Part shown: piece after piece, positions 17,316 to 27,484 of the stretch | Numbering within the stretch: the first letter of the stretch is position 1 | Layout: every line of letters starts with the position of its first letter | DNA from: Alphaproteobacteria bacterium | GTDB lineage: Bacteria > Pseudomonadota > Alphaproteobacteria > TMED109 | Length of the DNA stretch: 64,000 bases | NCBI GenBank assembly: GCA_021296265.1 | Contig: JAGWAT010000003.1 | Location: forward strand, 138,862 to 202,861 | Direction of reading: 5' to 3' | Program-made: the position numbers and the translations under genes | The notes under the pieces: generated by a model | What the model was told of the DNA's origin: nothing | Databases searched by the model: none | Seen by the model: only the letters and a program-made list of their open reading frames with translations

Positions 17316-18293
17316 CTACGGGATCAGCAGGGTTGACCCCGTTGTTTTCCTTCCCTCGAGGTCCCGGTGGGCCTGCTCAGCCTCGGCCAGGGCATAGCGC
17401 TGGTTGATTTCAATGCGTACTTGGCCGTTGCCCACGACATCGAACAGGGCGGCGGCGCTGGCCTCCAGATCTTCTCGCTGTTTCGTGTAGGTCATCAGCG
17501 TCGGACGGGTTAGGTAGTAGGATCCGGGGGCCAGGACCGCCGGATCGACCGGATCGGTTGGGCCCGAGGACTGCCCGAACAGTACGACCATGCCATGCAT
17601 GGCGAGACACTGGACGGATTTGGCGAATGTCGTTTTTCCGACGCTGTCGTAGACGACCGGAACTCCTTCGCCGTTCGTGATTTCCTTGACTTGCTCAACC
17701 CAGTCCACCTGGTCAAACAGGATCGGGTAGTCGCACCCGTGGGCGCGCGCAAGCTCTGCCTTCTCCTCGGTTCCGACCGTCCCGATCACGGTGGCACCAA
17801 GCGCTTTCAGCCACTGGCAAGCGATCAGGCCGACACCGCCGGCAGCAGAATGGAACAGCACCGTCATACCGGGTTCCACGCGAAACGTCCGTCGAATCAA
17901 GTACTCGGCAGTCATCCCCTTCAGCATGATGGCAGCCGCCTGCTCGTCGGTGACCGATTGCGGGACCCTAACCACGCGGTCAGCCGGCATCTGACGGGCC
18001 TGACTGTAGGCACCGGGGGGCGGAGAGGCGTAGGCAATTCGGTCTCCCACGTTCAGCCCGGAGACGCCGGGACCGATCTCTTCGATCACGCCCGCGGCCT
18101 CGAGGCCGATAGGCCTCGGCAAGTCCGGCACCGCGTAGGTGCCGGAGCGCATGTAGGTGTCGATGAAGTTGAGGCCTACGGCAGTGTGCCGCACCCGGAT
18201 ATCGCCTTCCTGCAGGTCACCGACCGGGTACTCCTCCCATCGGAGAACCTCCGGTCCTCCCGGTTGATGAATGCAAACGGCCATGTTGGTCAT
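17316..18293 (-). CDS. quinone oxidoreductase (zinc-free MDR family)
   Basis: NADPH-dependent quinone reductase of the QOR type, 325 residues. The N-terminal GroES-like part has GLNFIDTYMRSGTY and GLEAAGVIEEIGPG, and the Rossmann part has FHSAAGGVGLIACQWLKALG. Zinc-binding cysteines of alcohol dehydrogenases are absent. The start overlaps the dienelactone hydrolase stop by ATGA, so it is the last gene of a yyaL-like-dlh-qor operon, perhaps for detoxifying reactive carbonyls or quinones (inferred). A second, less similar quinone reductase lies at 55.9 kb. Confidence 0.9.
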   Translation of the reverse strand: MTNMAVCIHQPGGPEVLRWEEYPVGDLQEGDIRVRHTAVGLNFIDTYMRSGTYAVPDLPRPIGLEAAGVIEEIGPGVSGLNVGDRIAYASPPPGAYSQARQMPADRVVRVPQSVTDEQAAAIMLKGMTAEYLIRRTFRVEPGMTVLFHSAAGGVGLIACQWLKALGATVIGTVGTEEKAELARAHGCDYPILFDQVDWVEQVKEITNGEGVPVVYDSVGKTTFAKSVQCLAMHGMVVLFGQSSGPTDPVDPAVLAPGSYYLTRPTLMTYTKQREDLEASAAALFDVVGNGQVRIEINQRYALAEAEQAHRDLEGRKTTGSTLLIP

Positions 18294-19030
18294 GCGGAGT
18301 TCTCCGGTTTAGGAAAGATTCGTGGTTTGGGTCGAAGATGTTCGTTCAGGTGCGCCAGGGTGCGCTCGTCGGCCAGTATGGCTGCCTCGCGGTTGTAGTG
18401 GTTGCCACCCGGACGCGCGAATGCATGGTCGCAGCCGGCGTAGGTTTCGATCGTTACCTTCGGATGTTCGTCGAGCGCCTCGTGAATCTGCTTTTGGGCG
18501 GGGGCCGGGCAATATTCGTCCTCGGTGGCGACGTGGAGCAGCAGCGGACCACGGATCATGCGCGCCTGATCCAACGCCGTTTCAATACCGACGCCGTAGT
18601 AGCCGACCGCAGCTTCGATATCCAGCCCACAGGCAGCGAGATAGGAGAGCTTGCCGCCGAGGCAAAAGCCCAGGGTTGCCGACGCACCGGTGCACTCGTC
18701 CTGGTGCCGAAGCCACCGGAGGGTCATGGCCATGTCCTCAAACCCCTTGGTCTCGTCGAATCCCTTGTAGAGTTCGAATGCGCGCGCCCATTCCTCGTCT
18801 GATTGATCCGTGATTTCGATGCCTGGCTCCTGCCGCCAGAAGAGGTCGGGCACCGCTACTGCGAACCCGAGCGCGGCGTACTGTTCGGCGACCGCCCGCA
18901 TGGCCGGATTGATGCCGAAGATTTCCTGGATGACGACGATTCCCGGCGAGACCTTGCCGGGCGGCGCGGTGAAGTAAGCGGTGAATTCCTCACCGTCGCG
19001 GGAGGGAATTTGCACGTAGCGGGAAGGCAT
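18290..19030 (-). CDS. dienelactone hydrolase family protein
   Basis: A 246-residue alpha/beta hydrolase with the cysteine nucleophile typical of dienelactone hydrolases: E36 in QEIFG, Cys123 in GFCLGG, Asp171 and His202 in CDHAFARPG complete the catalytic set. The fold hydrolyses lactones of aromatic degradation, but many family members have unknown substrates. AGGA sits eight bases upstream of ATG. It is coupled to the quinone reductase by ATGA and lies 91 bases after the yyaL-like gene. Confidence 0.92.
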   Translation of the reverse strand: MPSRYVQIPSRDGEEFTAYFTAPPGKVSPGIVVIQEIFGINPAMRAVAEQYAALGFAVAVPDLFWRQEPGIEITDQSDEEWARAFELYKGFDETKGFEDMAMTLRWLRHQDECTGASATLGFCLGGKLSYLAACGLDIEAAVGYYGVGIETALDQARMIRGPLLLHVATEDEYCPAPAQKQIHEALDEHPKVTIETYAGCDHAFARPGGNHYNREAAILADERTLAHLNEHLRPKPRIFPKPENSA

Positions 19031-19121
19031 GGACGGTTTCCTGATCGGGAAGCCAGAAGGGCGCGCAACCTAACGCAGATTCGCGAGGCCCGCACCTTTC
19101 AGAAGCGGGCGGGTGGTTCGG

Positions 19122-21149
19122 TCAGTCTCGGGTTTGGGAGAAGGCGTCTGCCTGCAGTTGCTCCAGCAGCAGCGCGAGCTCTGGGCCGCCGTCCAACGGG
19201 AGCGAGCAGGTGTGCCGATGGCAGGCGTAGGCCCTTGGATGCCCGTCAGTGTCCTTGATGGTGGAGCCCGCGTGGCCGACAGGAAGGTCGGCCCGCCGGG
19301 TGATGAAGCGAACCGTCCGCGCCGGTTGGGGCGCCCGCCAGGCAACGCGCAGGAGCTCCTGAGCGCTCGGCGCATCGACATCGGGAGCCTCGATGACAAT
19401 ATCCACGTTGTCGATCAGCGTATCCGCGGCGGCGAGTAACGAGGGGTAGGCAGCGGGCGCCCTGACGGCCGCTCCGGACATGGCCGCGAGCGCCTGCTCC
19501 GCGGCGGTTTTCCAACGTTCATCAAACGTGAGATGCCACAGTCTTGCCATGACGTCGGCAGCCACGCCTGCGCCGGAGGGGGTTGCATCGTCGTGACCCG
19601 ATCGCGGGCGGGCGATGAGCTGTTCGCCGTCGTCGGCCGTCCTCCACAGGCCGCCGTCCTGCGCCCGGAAATGGACAAGAACGGTTTCCATCAGTTGCTC
19701 GGCGCGGATGCGCCAGCGTTCATCGCCGTCGGCCGTCCACAAGGCTAATGCTCCGTCAGCCAGGAAAGCGTAGTCGTCAAGCATGCCCATGTGTTGGGCG
19801 CGGTCGGTCCGCCAGCTGTGCAGGAGCCGTCCGTCTGGTTCAGCCATCTCCCTGTCTATGAAGGCGAAAGCTTCACGGGCGGCCGCGACCCAGGTCGGCT
19901 CGCCGAAAACGGCCCCTGCCTCCGCGAGCGCCGCAATCGCGAGGCCGTTCCAGTCGGCCAATACCTTGTCGTCGAAGGCAGGGGGCACCCGGGCCGTCCG
20001 CCGGGCCAGCAGCGCCCGGCGCAGGGGGGCCAATTCCGCATCATCGTCCGCGGGCGAATCCAATTGATGGAGGATATTCCTGCCTTCCCAGTTTCCTTCC
20101 TCCCGCACGCCGTAGGCGCTCCTGAACCGCGGTGCGTCCGATCCAAGGACCTCGTCGATCTCCGACGCGGACCAGACGTAGTAGCGGCCTTCTTCCCCTT
20201 CGCTGTCGGCATCCAGTGAACTCGCGAACGCGCCTCCTCGCACCCGCATGTCGGCGAGCATCCAACGGACGGTCTCGCGGACCCGCTGGGCGAAGGTCGG
20301 GTTGCGGGTCGATCTCCAGACCGCGGTCAGAAGGCGCACGTAGCCGGCATTGTCGTAAAGCATCTTCTCGAAGTGCGGAACCAGCCACCGTTCGTCGACC
20401 GAGTACCGTGCAAGCCCTCCGGCCAGGTGATCGAAGATGCCGCCCGCCGACATGCGCTCCAGCGTCGTGATCACGCGCTGGCGGGAGACGTCGTCCTTTC
20501 GGGCTCGGCGCCAGACAAACTCGAGAGCGGGGAAATTGGGAAACTTCGGTGCGCCCACAAATCCGCCAAGCTTCGCGTCCAGCTGACCGGCGACCTGTCG
20601 CGCAGCGCCATCCAGGTCCGAAGGCGTCGGCACCTCACCGGCATGTGCGGTCGCGAGGAGTTCGAGGCTGGCGTGGAGAGCCCGGGTATTCGTTGTCACC
20701 CGGTCGGGGTCGCGTGCGTAAGTGTCAGCCACGGCCCCCAGAAGGTCAGGAAACCCCGGCTGCCCGTACCGAGGGACCGGCGGGAAGTAGGTTCCGCCCC
20801 AGAACGGCAGACGTTCGGGTGTCAGAAACATGGTCAGAGGCCAGCCACCGCGCTGCCCCAGGGCATGCAGGGCCGACATGTAGAGGTGGTCGATATCCGG
20901 GCGTTCTTCGCGGTCTACCTTGATATTGACGAATTGTTCGTTCATCACGGATGCGATGGCCGCATCCTCGAACGATTCGTGCGCCATCACATGGCACCAG
21001 TGACAGGCGGCATAGCCGATCGACAGCAGTACGGGTCTCGAGGAGGCACGGGCCTCTTCGAACGCGGCGTCGCACCAGGGCCACCAGTGGACCGGATTGT
21101 CACGGTGCTGGAGGAGGTAAGGGCTGGTCTCACCGCCCAGGCGATTCAT
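19122..21149 (-). CDS. thioredoxin-domain protein of the YyaL/SPATA20 family (DUF255)
   Basis: A 675-residue two-domain protein. Residues 1-165 are a thioredoxin-like domain with NPVHWWPW and the redox motif CHWC (C49, C52); the rest is an (alpha/alpha)6 barrel-like region related to N-acylglucosamine 2-epimerases, with [33 protein letters not shown]. The family is widespread and its activity is unknown. It heads an operon with the dienelactone hydrolase and quinone reductase genes. Confidence 0.92.
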   Translation of the reverse strand: MNRLGGETSPYLLQHRDNPVHWWPWCDAAFEEARASSRPVLLSIGYAACHWCHVMAHESFEDAAIASVMNEQFVNIKVDREERPDIDHLYMSALHALGQRGGWPLTMFLTPERLPFWGGTYFPPVPRYGQPGFPDLLGAVADTYARDPDRVTTNTRALHASLELLATAHAGEVPTPSDLDGAARQVAGQLDAKLGGFVGAPKFPNFPALEFVWRRARKDDVSRQRVITTLERMSAGGIFDHLAGGLARYSVDERWLVPHFEKMLYDNAGYVRLLTAVWRSTRNPTFAQRVRETVRWMLADMRVRGGAFASSLDADSEGEEGRYYVWSASEIDEVLGSDAPRFRSAYGVREEGNWEGRNILHQLDSPADDDAELAPLRRALLARRTARVPPAFDDKVLADWNGLAIAALAEAGAVFGEPTWVAAAREAFAFIDREMAEPDGRLLHSWRTDRAQHMGMLDDYAFLADGALALWTADGDERWRIRAEQLMETVLVHFRAQDGGLWRTADDGEQLIARPRSGHDDATPSGAGVAADVMARLWHLTFDERWKTAAEQALAAMSGAAVRAPAAYPSLLAAADTLIDNVDIVIEAPDVDAPSAQELLRVAWRAPQPARTVRFITRRADLPVGHAGSTIKDTDGHPRAYACHRHTCSLPLDGGPELALLLEQLQADAFSQTRD

Positions 21150-21308
21150 CGGAACTGCCTCCTGGCAGGTGGCGCGGTGCCGGCATTATGGACCACGGCG
21201 CTCCGCCGCTCGCTGCCACCTCTGCCCTGCCGCATCCGAACGGCGGTACCTGGCCTGCATTTCGGCTAACCTGCACGCGTTGAAGACGGCCGGCGCCGGA
21301 GAAAAAGG

Positions 21309-21659
21309 ATGACAGGTCAGGATATTGCGGGTCCGCTGTACTACCGTTCGCACGTGTTCTGTTGCACGAATGTACGCGCCCCGGGGCATACGAAGGGATG
21401 TTGTCATGAGCGGGACGGAACGGACCTGCGGACGTACATGAAGGCCAAGGTGCGCCAACTCAAGCTTGAACGTGTGCGGATCAATGCATCGGGTTGCCTG
21501 GACCGATGCGAGCACGGGCCAGTGATGGTGATCTATCCGGAAGGCGTCTGGTATTCGTGCAAAACGCGAAGCGATGTGGATGAGGTCATTGAGACCCACC
21601 TGCGCGGAGGCAAGGAGGTGCAACGCCTCAAATTGCCCCCGGCAGACGGCCAAAGCTAA
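21309..21659 (+). CDS. [2Fe-2S] thioredoxin-like ferredoxin
   Basis: A 116-residue Shethna-type ferredoxin: the cluster ligands are expected among Cys18/19, Cys31/32, Cys63 and Cys67 (GCLDRCEHGP), the C-x(12)-C plus C-x3-C pattern of the thioredoxin-fold class. It would serve as a soluble electron carrier; its partner is not known. It sits 18 bases before mnmE in the same direction, so the two may share a transcript. Confidence 0.9.
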   Translation: MTGQDIAGPLYYRSHVFCCTNVRAPGHTKGCCHERDGTDLRTYMKAKVRQLKLERVRINASGCLDRCEHGPVMVIYPEGVWYSCKTRSDVDEVIETHLRGGKEVQRLKLPPADGQS

Positions 21660-21677
21660 CCGCGGACCACCCGACCC

Positions 21678-22997
21678 TTGGCCGGAGACACGATTGTCGC
21701 CCCGGCGAGCGGACCGCCGCCAAGCGCCATCTGCGTCATCCGGATTTCGGGGCCAGCAACCAGGGAAGCGCTATACCAACTATGCGGAACGCAGCTCCGG
21801 CCGCGCTGCCTGGTCCGCGTCACACTGCGCGAAATGGAACGGGCCGTCCCTCTTGATGAGGGGCTGGCGGTGTATTTTCCGGGCCCCGACAGCTTTACCG
21901 GTGAGGATGTCGGCGAACTGCACGTGCACGGGAGCCGGGCTGTCATTGACGGCGTTATCGATGAGCTTTGCCGGCTTCCCGACGTCCGTCCGTCCGAACC
22001 GGGTGAGTTTTCCCGGCGGGCCTTTGCCAACGGGAAACTTGATCTCGTCCAGGCCGAGGGCATTGCTGATCTTGTGGCGGCGGAGACACGTCTCCAGCGC
22101 ATTCAGGCCATCCGTCAGCTGCAGGGCGGCCTCAGTGAGCTTTACGACTCATGGCGTTCCCGGGCCATCGCATGTTTGGCTGAGGCCGAGGCGTCGCTCG
22201 ACTTCATCGACGAGGCCGACGTGGGCTCGGTCGCGCTGGATCCGGCGAAACCGCGATTGCTGGCCCGCGATATCGCAGCACATCTCGACGACGACCAGCG
22301 CGGAGAGCGGTTGCGTGAAGGGTTTCGCGTTGCCGTGCTGGGCCCCCCCAACTCGGGGAAATCCAGCCTGGTGAACCTGCTGGCACGACGGGAAGCAGCC
22401 ATCGTCTCGTCCACCGCCGGCACGACGCGGGACATCATCGAAGTGCACCTGAGCTTAGGGGGGTGGCCCGTCACACTCGCCGACACCGCGGGAATTCGGG
22501 AGGCCGGGGACTCGATCGAGCGCGAAGGCATCCGGCGGGCATTGAACTGGGCCAAGCAGGCGGACGTAACGGTGTTTCTGGGCGATCTTTCCACCGACGA
22601 GGAGTCCTGCGTCGCATCAACGCCGGCGCGGTCGCTACAGGTCTGGAACAAGTCGGATCTCCGCTCGCCGGCACGGGACCCGCGCGTCACGAACGATGAT
22701 GTCGTGATTTCCTGCCGAACCGGCAAAGGCATCGACGAGCTGCTCGAAGCCCTGCGAGCCGCAGTCGCAGCGGTTGGCGGTCACCCGGAGGATGGATTGG
22801 CCCTGACGCGGGTACGGCACCGGCAAGCGCTGAAGCGCGCCGCAGAGGCGCTACGAAGGGCCGCTCAGGTCGAAACAATGGAGCTGGCTGCTGAAGAGTT
22901 GCGGGCCGCGGCTCATGCGCTGGGCCGGATTACGGGCCGCGTCGACGTGGAGGACGTGCTGGACCGGGTGTTTTCCAGCTTCTGCATCGGAAAATGA
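21678..22997 (+). CDS. mnmE: tRNA uridine-5-carboxymethylaminomethyl GTPase MnmE
   Basis: With MnmG it makes cmnm5U34 in tRNAs. The 439 residues have the N-terminal folate-binding domain, a GTPase domain inserted in the helical domain (G1 GPPNSGKS at 222-229; G3 DTAG at 269-272) and the C-terminal FCIGK with the family cysteine (436). The start is TTG without a clear SD. In many alphaproteobacteria mnmG is adjacent; here it is 8.2 kb away. Confidence 0.97.
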   Translation: MAGDTIVAPASGPPPSAICVIRISGPATREALYQLCGTQLRPRCLVRVTLREMERAVPLDEGLAVYFPGPDSFTGEDVGELHVHGSRAVIDGVIDELCRLPDVRPSEPGEFSRRAFANGKLDLVQAEGIADLVAAETRLQRIQAIRQLQGGLSELYDSWRSRAIACLAEAEASLDFIDEADVGSVALDPAKPRLLARDIAAHLDDDQRGERLREGFRVAVLGPPNSGKSSLVNLLARREAAIVSSTAGTTRDIIEVHLSLGGWPVTLADTAGIREAGDSIEREGIRRALNWAKQADVTVFLGDLSTDEESCVASTPARSLQVWNKSDLRSPARDPRVTNDDVVISCRTGKGIDELLEALRAAVAAVGGHPEDGLALTRVRHRQALKRAAEALRRAAQVETMELAAEELRAAAHALGRITGRVDVEDVLDRVFSSFCIGK

Positions 22998-23197
22998 GGA
23001 AGCTCTCGACGGCCGTCGAGGCGGTGCGGGCGCCTGCCAAACCGGACATGGTTCAGCCCGCGCTGGCCGCAGATCAGAGCAACGGGCCTGCAGTACGGTT
23101 AACGCGCCGCCAATCAATCGGGTGCGTTGATGACCCTGTCTGGGTATGGTTTGCTCTGACGCTGGGAAGACAGCTTGGACGGATCAGGAGAACGAAC

Positions 23198-24466
23198 ATG
23201 GCCGTATTGAAGTGGGTCCGCACGCTCGGGATCACGTTGCCGATCGTCCTCGCTGCGTTCTCGGCCCGTGGGGCGGACACGGTCAAGCTCGGGTTGATAG
23301 AGCCGTTCTCCGGCCCCATCGCCGCCGTGGGCCGCGACACGCTGGAAATCTTTGAATTCTTCGCGAACGAGGTGAATCAGAGGGGCGGTGTTTTGGGCGG
23401 GCGGCACATCGAGATCGTGCCGCTCGACAATGCGATGAACGCGGAAAAGACCACCCAGCAGCTCCGCAAGGTCATCGATGATGAAATTCGCTTCGTGAGC
23501 CAGGGCGTCGGTTCGAACCACGCCCTCAACATCATCAAGTTCCTGATGCGACACAACCGCCGGAATCCGGATCAGGCAATCCTGTATCTCAATCATTCCG
23601 CGGTGACGACGTCGTTTACGAACGAGCTTTGCTCGTTCTGGCATTTTCGATTCGACGCGAACGTGGATATGAAAGTTGCGGCACTGGCAACGCAGATCGG
23701 TCGCGACCCTTCAGCCCGTAAGCTCTACATGCTCAACCAGAACTATGCATACGGCCAGGCGTTTCAGGCGGCGGCACAGCGCCTGCTGGCCGAGCGCGCG
23801 CCCGAGGCTGAACTGGTTGGTGACGAACTCGTTGTTCCATTCGGCAAGGTGCTCGATTTCACCCCGTACATCGCGAAGATCAAGGCTTCCGGCGCCGACA
23901 CGGTCTTGACCGGTAACTGGGGGCCTGACCTGGTGCGCTTTGTCAAGGCGGCCGCCGAGGCCAACTTGGACGTCGCCTTCTACACAATCTACGCAGGCAT
24001 ACCGAGTTCGGTGGCAGGCATCGGTGCCAAGGATGGTATCGCGACGCAGCTGAAGCAAGTCACTGAAATGCACGAGAATGATGCGTTGTATGACCAGCAG
24101 CCTGCGGATCTCCTGGATACGTATGACCGTTGGCGTCAACAGACCGGCAAGAGCATCTATTCAGAGCGCATGCGCTGGACGATCGAGTACTTCGCCGCGG
24201 CACTGGACAAGGCCGGGAGTGACGATCCTGCTCTGGTTGCGGCTGCGATGGAAGGCATGGCGATGGAGGGGCCGGCTGGCCCCATGGTCATGCGCGCCGC
24301 CGATCATCAGATCATCTTCCCGATGGTCATCAGCACAATGACCGAGGATGTGGGACGGCCGTTTATCTACGATGGCGAAGATTATGGGGTGGCGTTTGCC
24401 ACTGACGGCTGGATCATGTCGGACGCAATCGAGCTTCCGACCACGTGCGAGATGAAGCGCCAGTGA
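23198..24466 (+). CDS. branched-chain amino acid/amide-type ABC transporter, substrate-binding protein
   Basis: A 422-residue periplasmic binding protein of the LivJ/Peripla_BP_6 family, with a signal peptide ending near FSARGAD (about residue 21). The mature part starts with VKLGLIEPFSGPIAAVGRD, typical of family leaders. The start ATG follows GGAG by seven bases; the open frame extends 68 codons upstream but that part overlaps mnmE and lacks a signal peptide. It opens the five-gene transporter operon. The solute cannot be deduced; amino acids, amides and urea are all carried by the family. Confidence 0.92.
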   Translation: MAVLKWVRTLGITLPIVLAAFSARGADTVKLGLIEPFSGPIAAVGRDTLEIFEFFANEVNQRGGVLGGRHIEIVPLDNAMNAEKTTQQLRKVIDDEIRFVSQGVGSNHALNIIKFLMRHNRRNPDQAILYLNHSAVTTSFTNELCSFWHFRFDANVDMKVAALATQIGRDPSARKLYMLNQNYAYGQAFQAAAQRLLAERAPEAELVGDELVVPFGKVLDFTPYIAKIKASGADTVLTGNWGPDLVRFVKAAAEANLDVAFYTIYAGIPSSVAGIGAKDGIATQLKQVTEMHENDALYDQQPADLLDTYDRWRQQTGKSIYSERMRWTIEYFAAALDKAGSDDPALVAAAMEGMAMEGPAGPMVMRAADHQIIFPMVISTMTEDVGRPFIYDGEDYGVAFATDGWIMSDAIELPTTCEMKRQ

Positions 24467-24528
24467 TCGATTGACACGCGTCCACACGTCTGGCCGGGTG
24501 CCAGGTAGCGCGGGTAGGGCGATTTCAC

Positions 24529-25476
24529 ATGGAGAGCATCATATTCGCGATGTTCAACGGCGTGCTGTACGGCATGCTGCTGTTCCTCCTCGCGAGCGGG
24601 CTCACGCTGATCTTCAGCATGATGGGGGTGCTGAATTTCGCGCATGCCAGTTTCTTCATGCTGGGTGCATACTTTGCGTACCAGATCAGTGAGGGGCTGA
24701 ACTTCTGGGCAGCACTGTTTGTTGCGCCTGTGATCGTCGGCTTGGTGGGAGCGGGAATCGAGCGCTGGGGCTTACGACCCGTACATCGATACGGCCACGT
24801 CGCTGAACTCCTCTTTACGTTCGGCGTGGCGTATGTGATCGAAGAACTGGTGCAGATGATATGGGGACGCGTGCCGGTCCCTTACGAAATTCCTGAATTG
24901 ATGTCGGGTGCCCTGTTCACGTGGCAGGGGTTTGACTACTCGATTTACCGTGTCTTCATGCTGGTCGTGTCCGTGGCTATTTTTGTCGCCCTGTTCGCAC
25001 TGCTGACCTACACCCGCATCGGCTTGATCATCCGTGCGGCAGTGTCTGATCCGGTCCACGTCGCGACGCTCGGGCATGATATTCCCCGCATCTTCATGTG
25101 GACGTTCGGTTTTGGCTGTGCTCTGGCTGGAGTGGCCGGAGTGGTTGGCGGGAACGTGTTGGGGACCGAGCCGGCGATGGCGATCCAGCTTGGGCCGATT
25201 GTCTTCGTGGTCATCGTCATCGGCGGCCTGGGATCACTTGGGGGCGCGCTGGCGGCGGCGCTGCTCATCGGAATCATCACCAGGCTTGCGATCTTTTACG
25301 ACTATGGGTTGGGCAGCCTCTTGCTTTCGCTGGGGCTCGAGATTGACACCACGGGGCTACTGCGGGATTTCACACGGATCACGACCGCGCAAGTTGCCCC
25401 TGTACTTCCGTATCTGATGCTCGTGCTGATGCTGATCTTTAAGCCACGCGGTCTGTTTGGTACCCGAGACGTATGA
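24529..25476 (+). CDS. livH: branched-chain amino acid-type ABC transporter permease LivH
   Basis: A 315-residue inner-membrane permease with about eight hydrophobic segments, starting IIFAMFNGVLYGMLLFLL. The conserved LNFAHASFFMLGAYFAYQ segment near residue 36 and the GGLGSLGGALAAALLIG loop identify LivH. It follows the binding protein by 62 bases and overlaps livM by ATGA. AGGG lies ten bases before the ATG. Confidence 0.93.
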   Translation: MESIIFAMFNGVLYGMLLFLLASGLTLIFSMMGVLNFAHASFFMLGAYFAYQISEGLNFWAALFVAPVIVGLVGAGIERWGLRPVHRYGHVAELLFTFGVAYVIEELVQMIWGRVPVPYEIPELMSGALFTWQGFDYSIYRVFMLVVSVAIFVALFALLTYTRIGLIIRAAVSDPVHVATLGHDIPRIFMWTFGFGCALAGVAGVVGGNVLGTEPAMAIQLGPIVFVVIVIGGLGSLGGALAAALLIGIITRLAIFYDYGLGSLLLSLGLEIDTTGLLRDFTRITTAQVAPVLPYLMLVLMLIFKPRGLFGTRDV

Positions 25477-26738
25477 GCATGTTGATCGGCAGGTTGACTC
25501 CATGGATTGCCGGTGCGGCGGCTTTGATTGCCTTACCGCACGTTTTTTCGTCTGGCTTCGCGCTTACCCTGATGAGCCAGATCGGGTTGCTGATTGTATT
25601 TGCACTGGCCTACAACATGCTGCTGGGCCAGGGAGGAATGCTGTCGTTCGGCCACGCGGTGTATTTCGGGCTGGCAGGTTACTTCACGGTTCACTACCTG
25701 AACTTCATCTACGAGGAGCAGGTTCCCTACATCCCGGTCACGCTGATTCCGCTCTTCGGCGGCCTCGTCGGCCTGTTCTTCGGAATCCTCATCGGTTACG
25801 TCTCCACTCGGCGGGCCGGGACCACGTTCGCGATGATTTCGCTTGGGTTTGGCGAAATGGTGACCGCCCTCACTTTGGTGCTGGTAGCCATTTTCAACGG
25901 CGAGGACGGGATTCAGGCCGATCGGGTGCTCGGAGAAGAGCTGTTCGGGATCACGTATGGGCCCAACATTGAGGTCTACTACCTGATTGCAGGATGGTGT
26001 CTGGTCTGCACGCTGGCCATGTTCCTGCTGACGCGAACCCCGTTTGGGCGTATCTCGAACGCTGTCCGCGACAATCCGGAGCGCGTGGAGTTCATCGGGT
26101 ACTCCAGCCAGCGCATTCGCTGGCTGGCATTCTCGCTGTCTTCGTTTTTTGCAGGTATCGCCGGTGCCCTGCACGCTGTGAATATTGAGCATGTCGGTTT
26201 CGAGCAGGTAAGCGTCATTCAGTCGGGTTTGGTGCTGTTCATGGTGTACATCGGCGGAACGGCGACCTTCGTAGGCCCGATTATCGGTGCCACCTTGCTC
26301 TATTTCCTGCAGAGCACGCTGACCGGCGTCACAGAGGCGTGGGTCCTGTATCTCGGGGTCCTGTTCGTGGGCGTTATCATGTTTTTCCCCGGCGGCCTCG
26401 CGGGGTTGATCGCCATGCATCAACCCATTTGGCGTGTGCGCGCGCGACTCCTGGCACCTCTGCTGATTCCCTATTCGCGGTTTCTTGCCGCCCTGATCGT
26501 TTGTGTTCTGGGGTGTATCGGCTTGATTGAGATGCTCTACTTTCGTAGCTCTCGGCTCAGTACGGAAACGGAATTGGTCATTTACGGCGTTGAAAGTGAT
26601 CCGTTTTCTGCCGGGCCTTGGTTCATCTTCGTTGCCGCCGCTGCCATTGGCGCCTTTGCGGTTCGCAAGACCTATCCCAGCGCAGTGTCAGCCTGGAACA
26701 CTGCCATCGCCGACGCCCGCGCAAGGCCTCCCGGATGA
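25473..26738 (+). CDS. livM: branched-chain amino acid-type ABC transporter permease LivM
   Basis: The second permease, 421 residues, with the LivM signature LAYNMLLGQGGMLSFGHAVYFGLAGY (about 41-66) and GRISNAVRDNPERVEFIGYS. The core usually ends near 320-350 residues; this protein carries a C-terminal extension of roughly 90 residues with two more hydrophobic stretches (near LIPYSRFLAALIVCVLGCIG and AGPWFIFVAAAAIGAFAV). Start and stop both overlap neighbours by ATGA, giving tight stoichiometric coupling. Confidence 0.92.
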   Translation: MSMLIGRLTPWIAGAAALIALPHVFSSGFALTLMSQIGLLIVFALAYNMLLGQGGMLSFGHAVYFGLAGYFTVHYLNFIYEEQVPYIPVTLIPLFGGLVGLFFGILIGYVSTRRAGTTFAMISLGFGEMVTALTLVLVAIFNGEDGIQADRVLGEELFGITYGPNIEVYYLIAGWCLVCTLAMFLLTRTPFGRISNAVRDNPERVEFIGYSSQRIRWLAFSLSSFFAGIAGALHAVNIEHVGFEQVSVIQSGLVLFMVYIGGTATFVGPIIGATLLYFLQSTLTGVTEAWVLYLGVLFVGVIMFFPGGLAGLIAMHQPIWRVRARLLAPLLIPYSRFLAALIVCVLGCIGLIEMLYFRSSRLSTETELVIYGVESDPFSAGPWFIFVAAAAIGAFAVRKTYPSAVSAWNTAIADARARPPG

Positions 26739-27484
26739 GCGGCGCGCTTACACTCGCTGGCCTTCGGAAGAGTTTTGGCGCGGCGGAAATCATTCGCGGA
26801 GTCGATCTGGAGATCGAGGACGGAGAGCGACACGCGATCATCGGGCCAAATGGGGCAGGCAAGTCGACACTCTACAACCTGATCAGTGGAAGGTTCCCTC
26901 CGTCGGCGGGCCGTGTCCACTTGTATGACACTGATATCACCGACAAAAAAGCCTTTGACATCAATCGGCTGGGATTGACCCGATCATTTCAGGTCACGAA
27001 TATCTTTGCGCGGATGAGCGTGCTGGACAATGTCCGTTGCGGCTGCCTGTACGCTTTGGGCCACCGTTATGCGTGGTGGAAACTCGTGGGGCGCCTGCAG
27101 GACGTGAACGAGCAGACGGCCTCAATCCTTCGGGATATCGGGCTCTGGGAGAAACGGGAACTTCCGGCGGGGCTGTTGTCGTACGCTGATCAACGCGCCC
27201 TTGAGCTTGGGATCGCCATCGCCGGCGGCGCCAACGTAATCCTGCTGGACGAGCCAACGGCAGGCATGAGCCACTCCGAGGTCGAGCAAGCGGTGTCACT
27301 GATTCGCCGCATATCAGAGGGCAAGACTCTCTTGATTGTGGAGCACGACATGGGGGTGGTGTTCGATTTGGCGGACCGGATCTCCGTCCTGGTGTATGGG
27401 GAGATCATTGCGACCGGCACGCCCAGCGAGATTCGCGCCTCCGCGGCCGTGCAGGAAGCCTACCTCGGCACAGGAGCAAGCTAG
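26735..27484 (+). CDS. livG: ABC transporter ATP-binding protein LivG
   Basis: A 249-residue ATPase with Walker A GPNGAGKS (37-44), the LivG-type signature LSYADQ (148-153) in place of LSGGQ, Walker B ILLDEP (169-174) and a switch histidine in IVEHDM. The start is set by the ATGA overlap with livM. It should pair with LivF in the transporter. Confidence 0.94.
   Translation: MSGALTLAGLRKSFGAAEIIRGVDLEIEDGERHAIIGPNGAGKSTLYNLISGRFPPSAGRVHLYDTDITDKKAFDINRLGLTRSFQVTNIFARMSVLDNVRCGCLYALGHRYAWWKLVGRLQDVNEQTASILRDIGLWEKRELPAGLLSYADQRALELGIAIAGGANVILLDEPTAGMSHSEVEQAVSLIRRISEGKTLLIVEHDMGVVFDLADRISVLVYGEIIATGTPSEIRASAAVQEAYLGTGAS

Noticed and set aside
23005-23020. Perfect 16-base palindrome CTCGACGGCCGTCGAG just after mnmE
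   Set aside because: No loop and no T-run, so not a normal terminator, and a single copy only. It could be chance in GC-rich DNA or an operator, with no further support.
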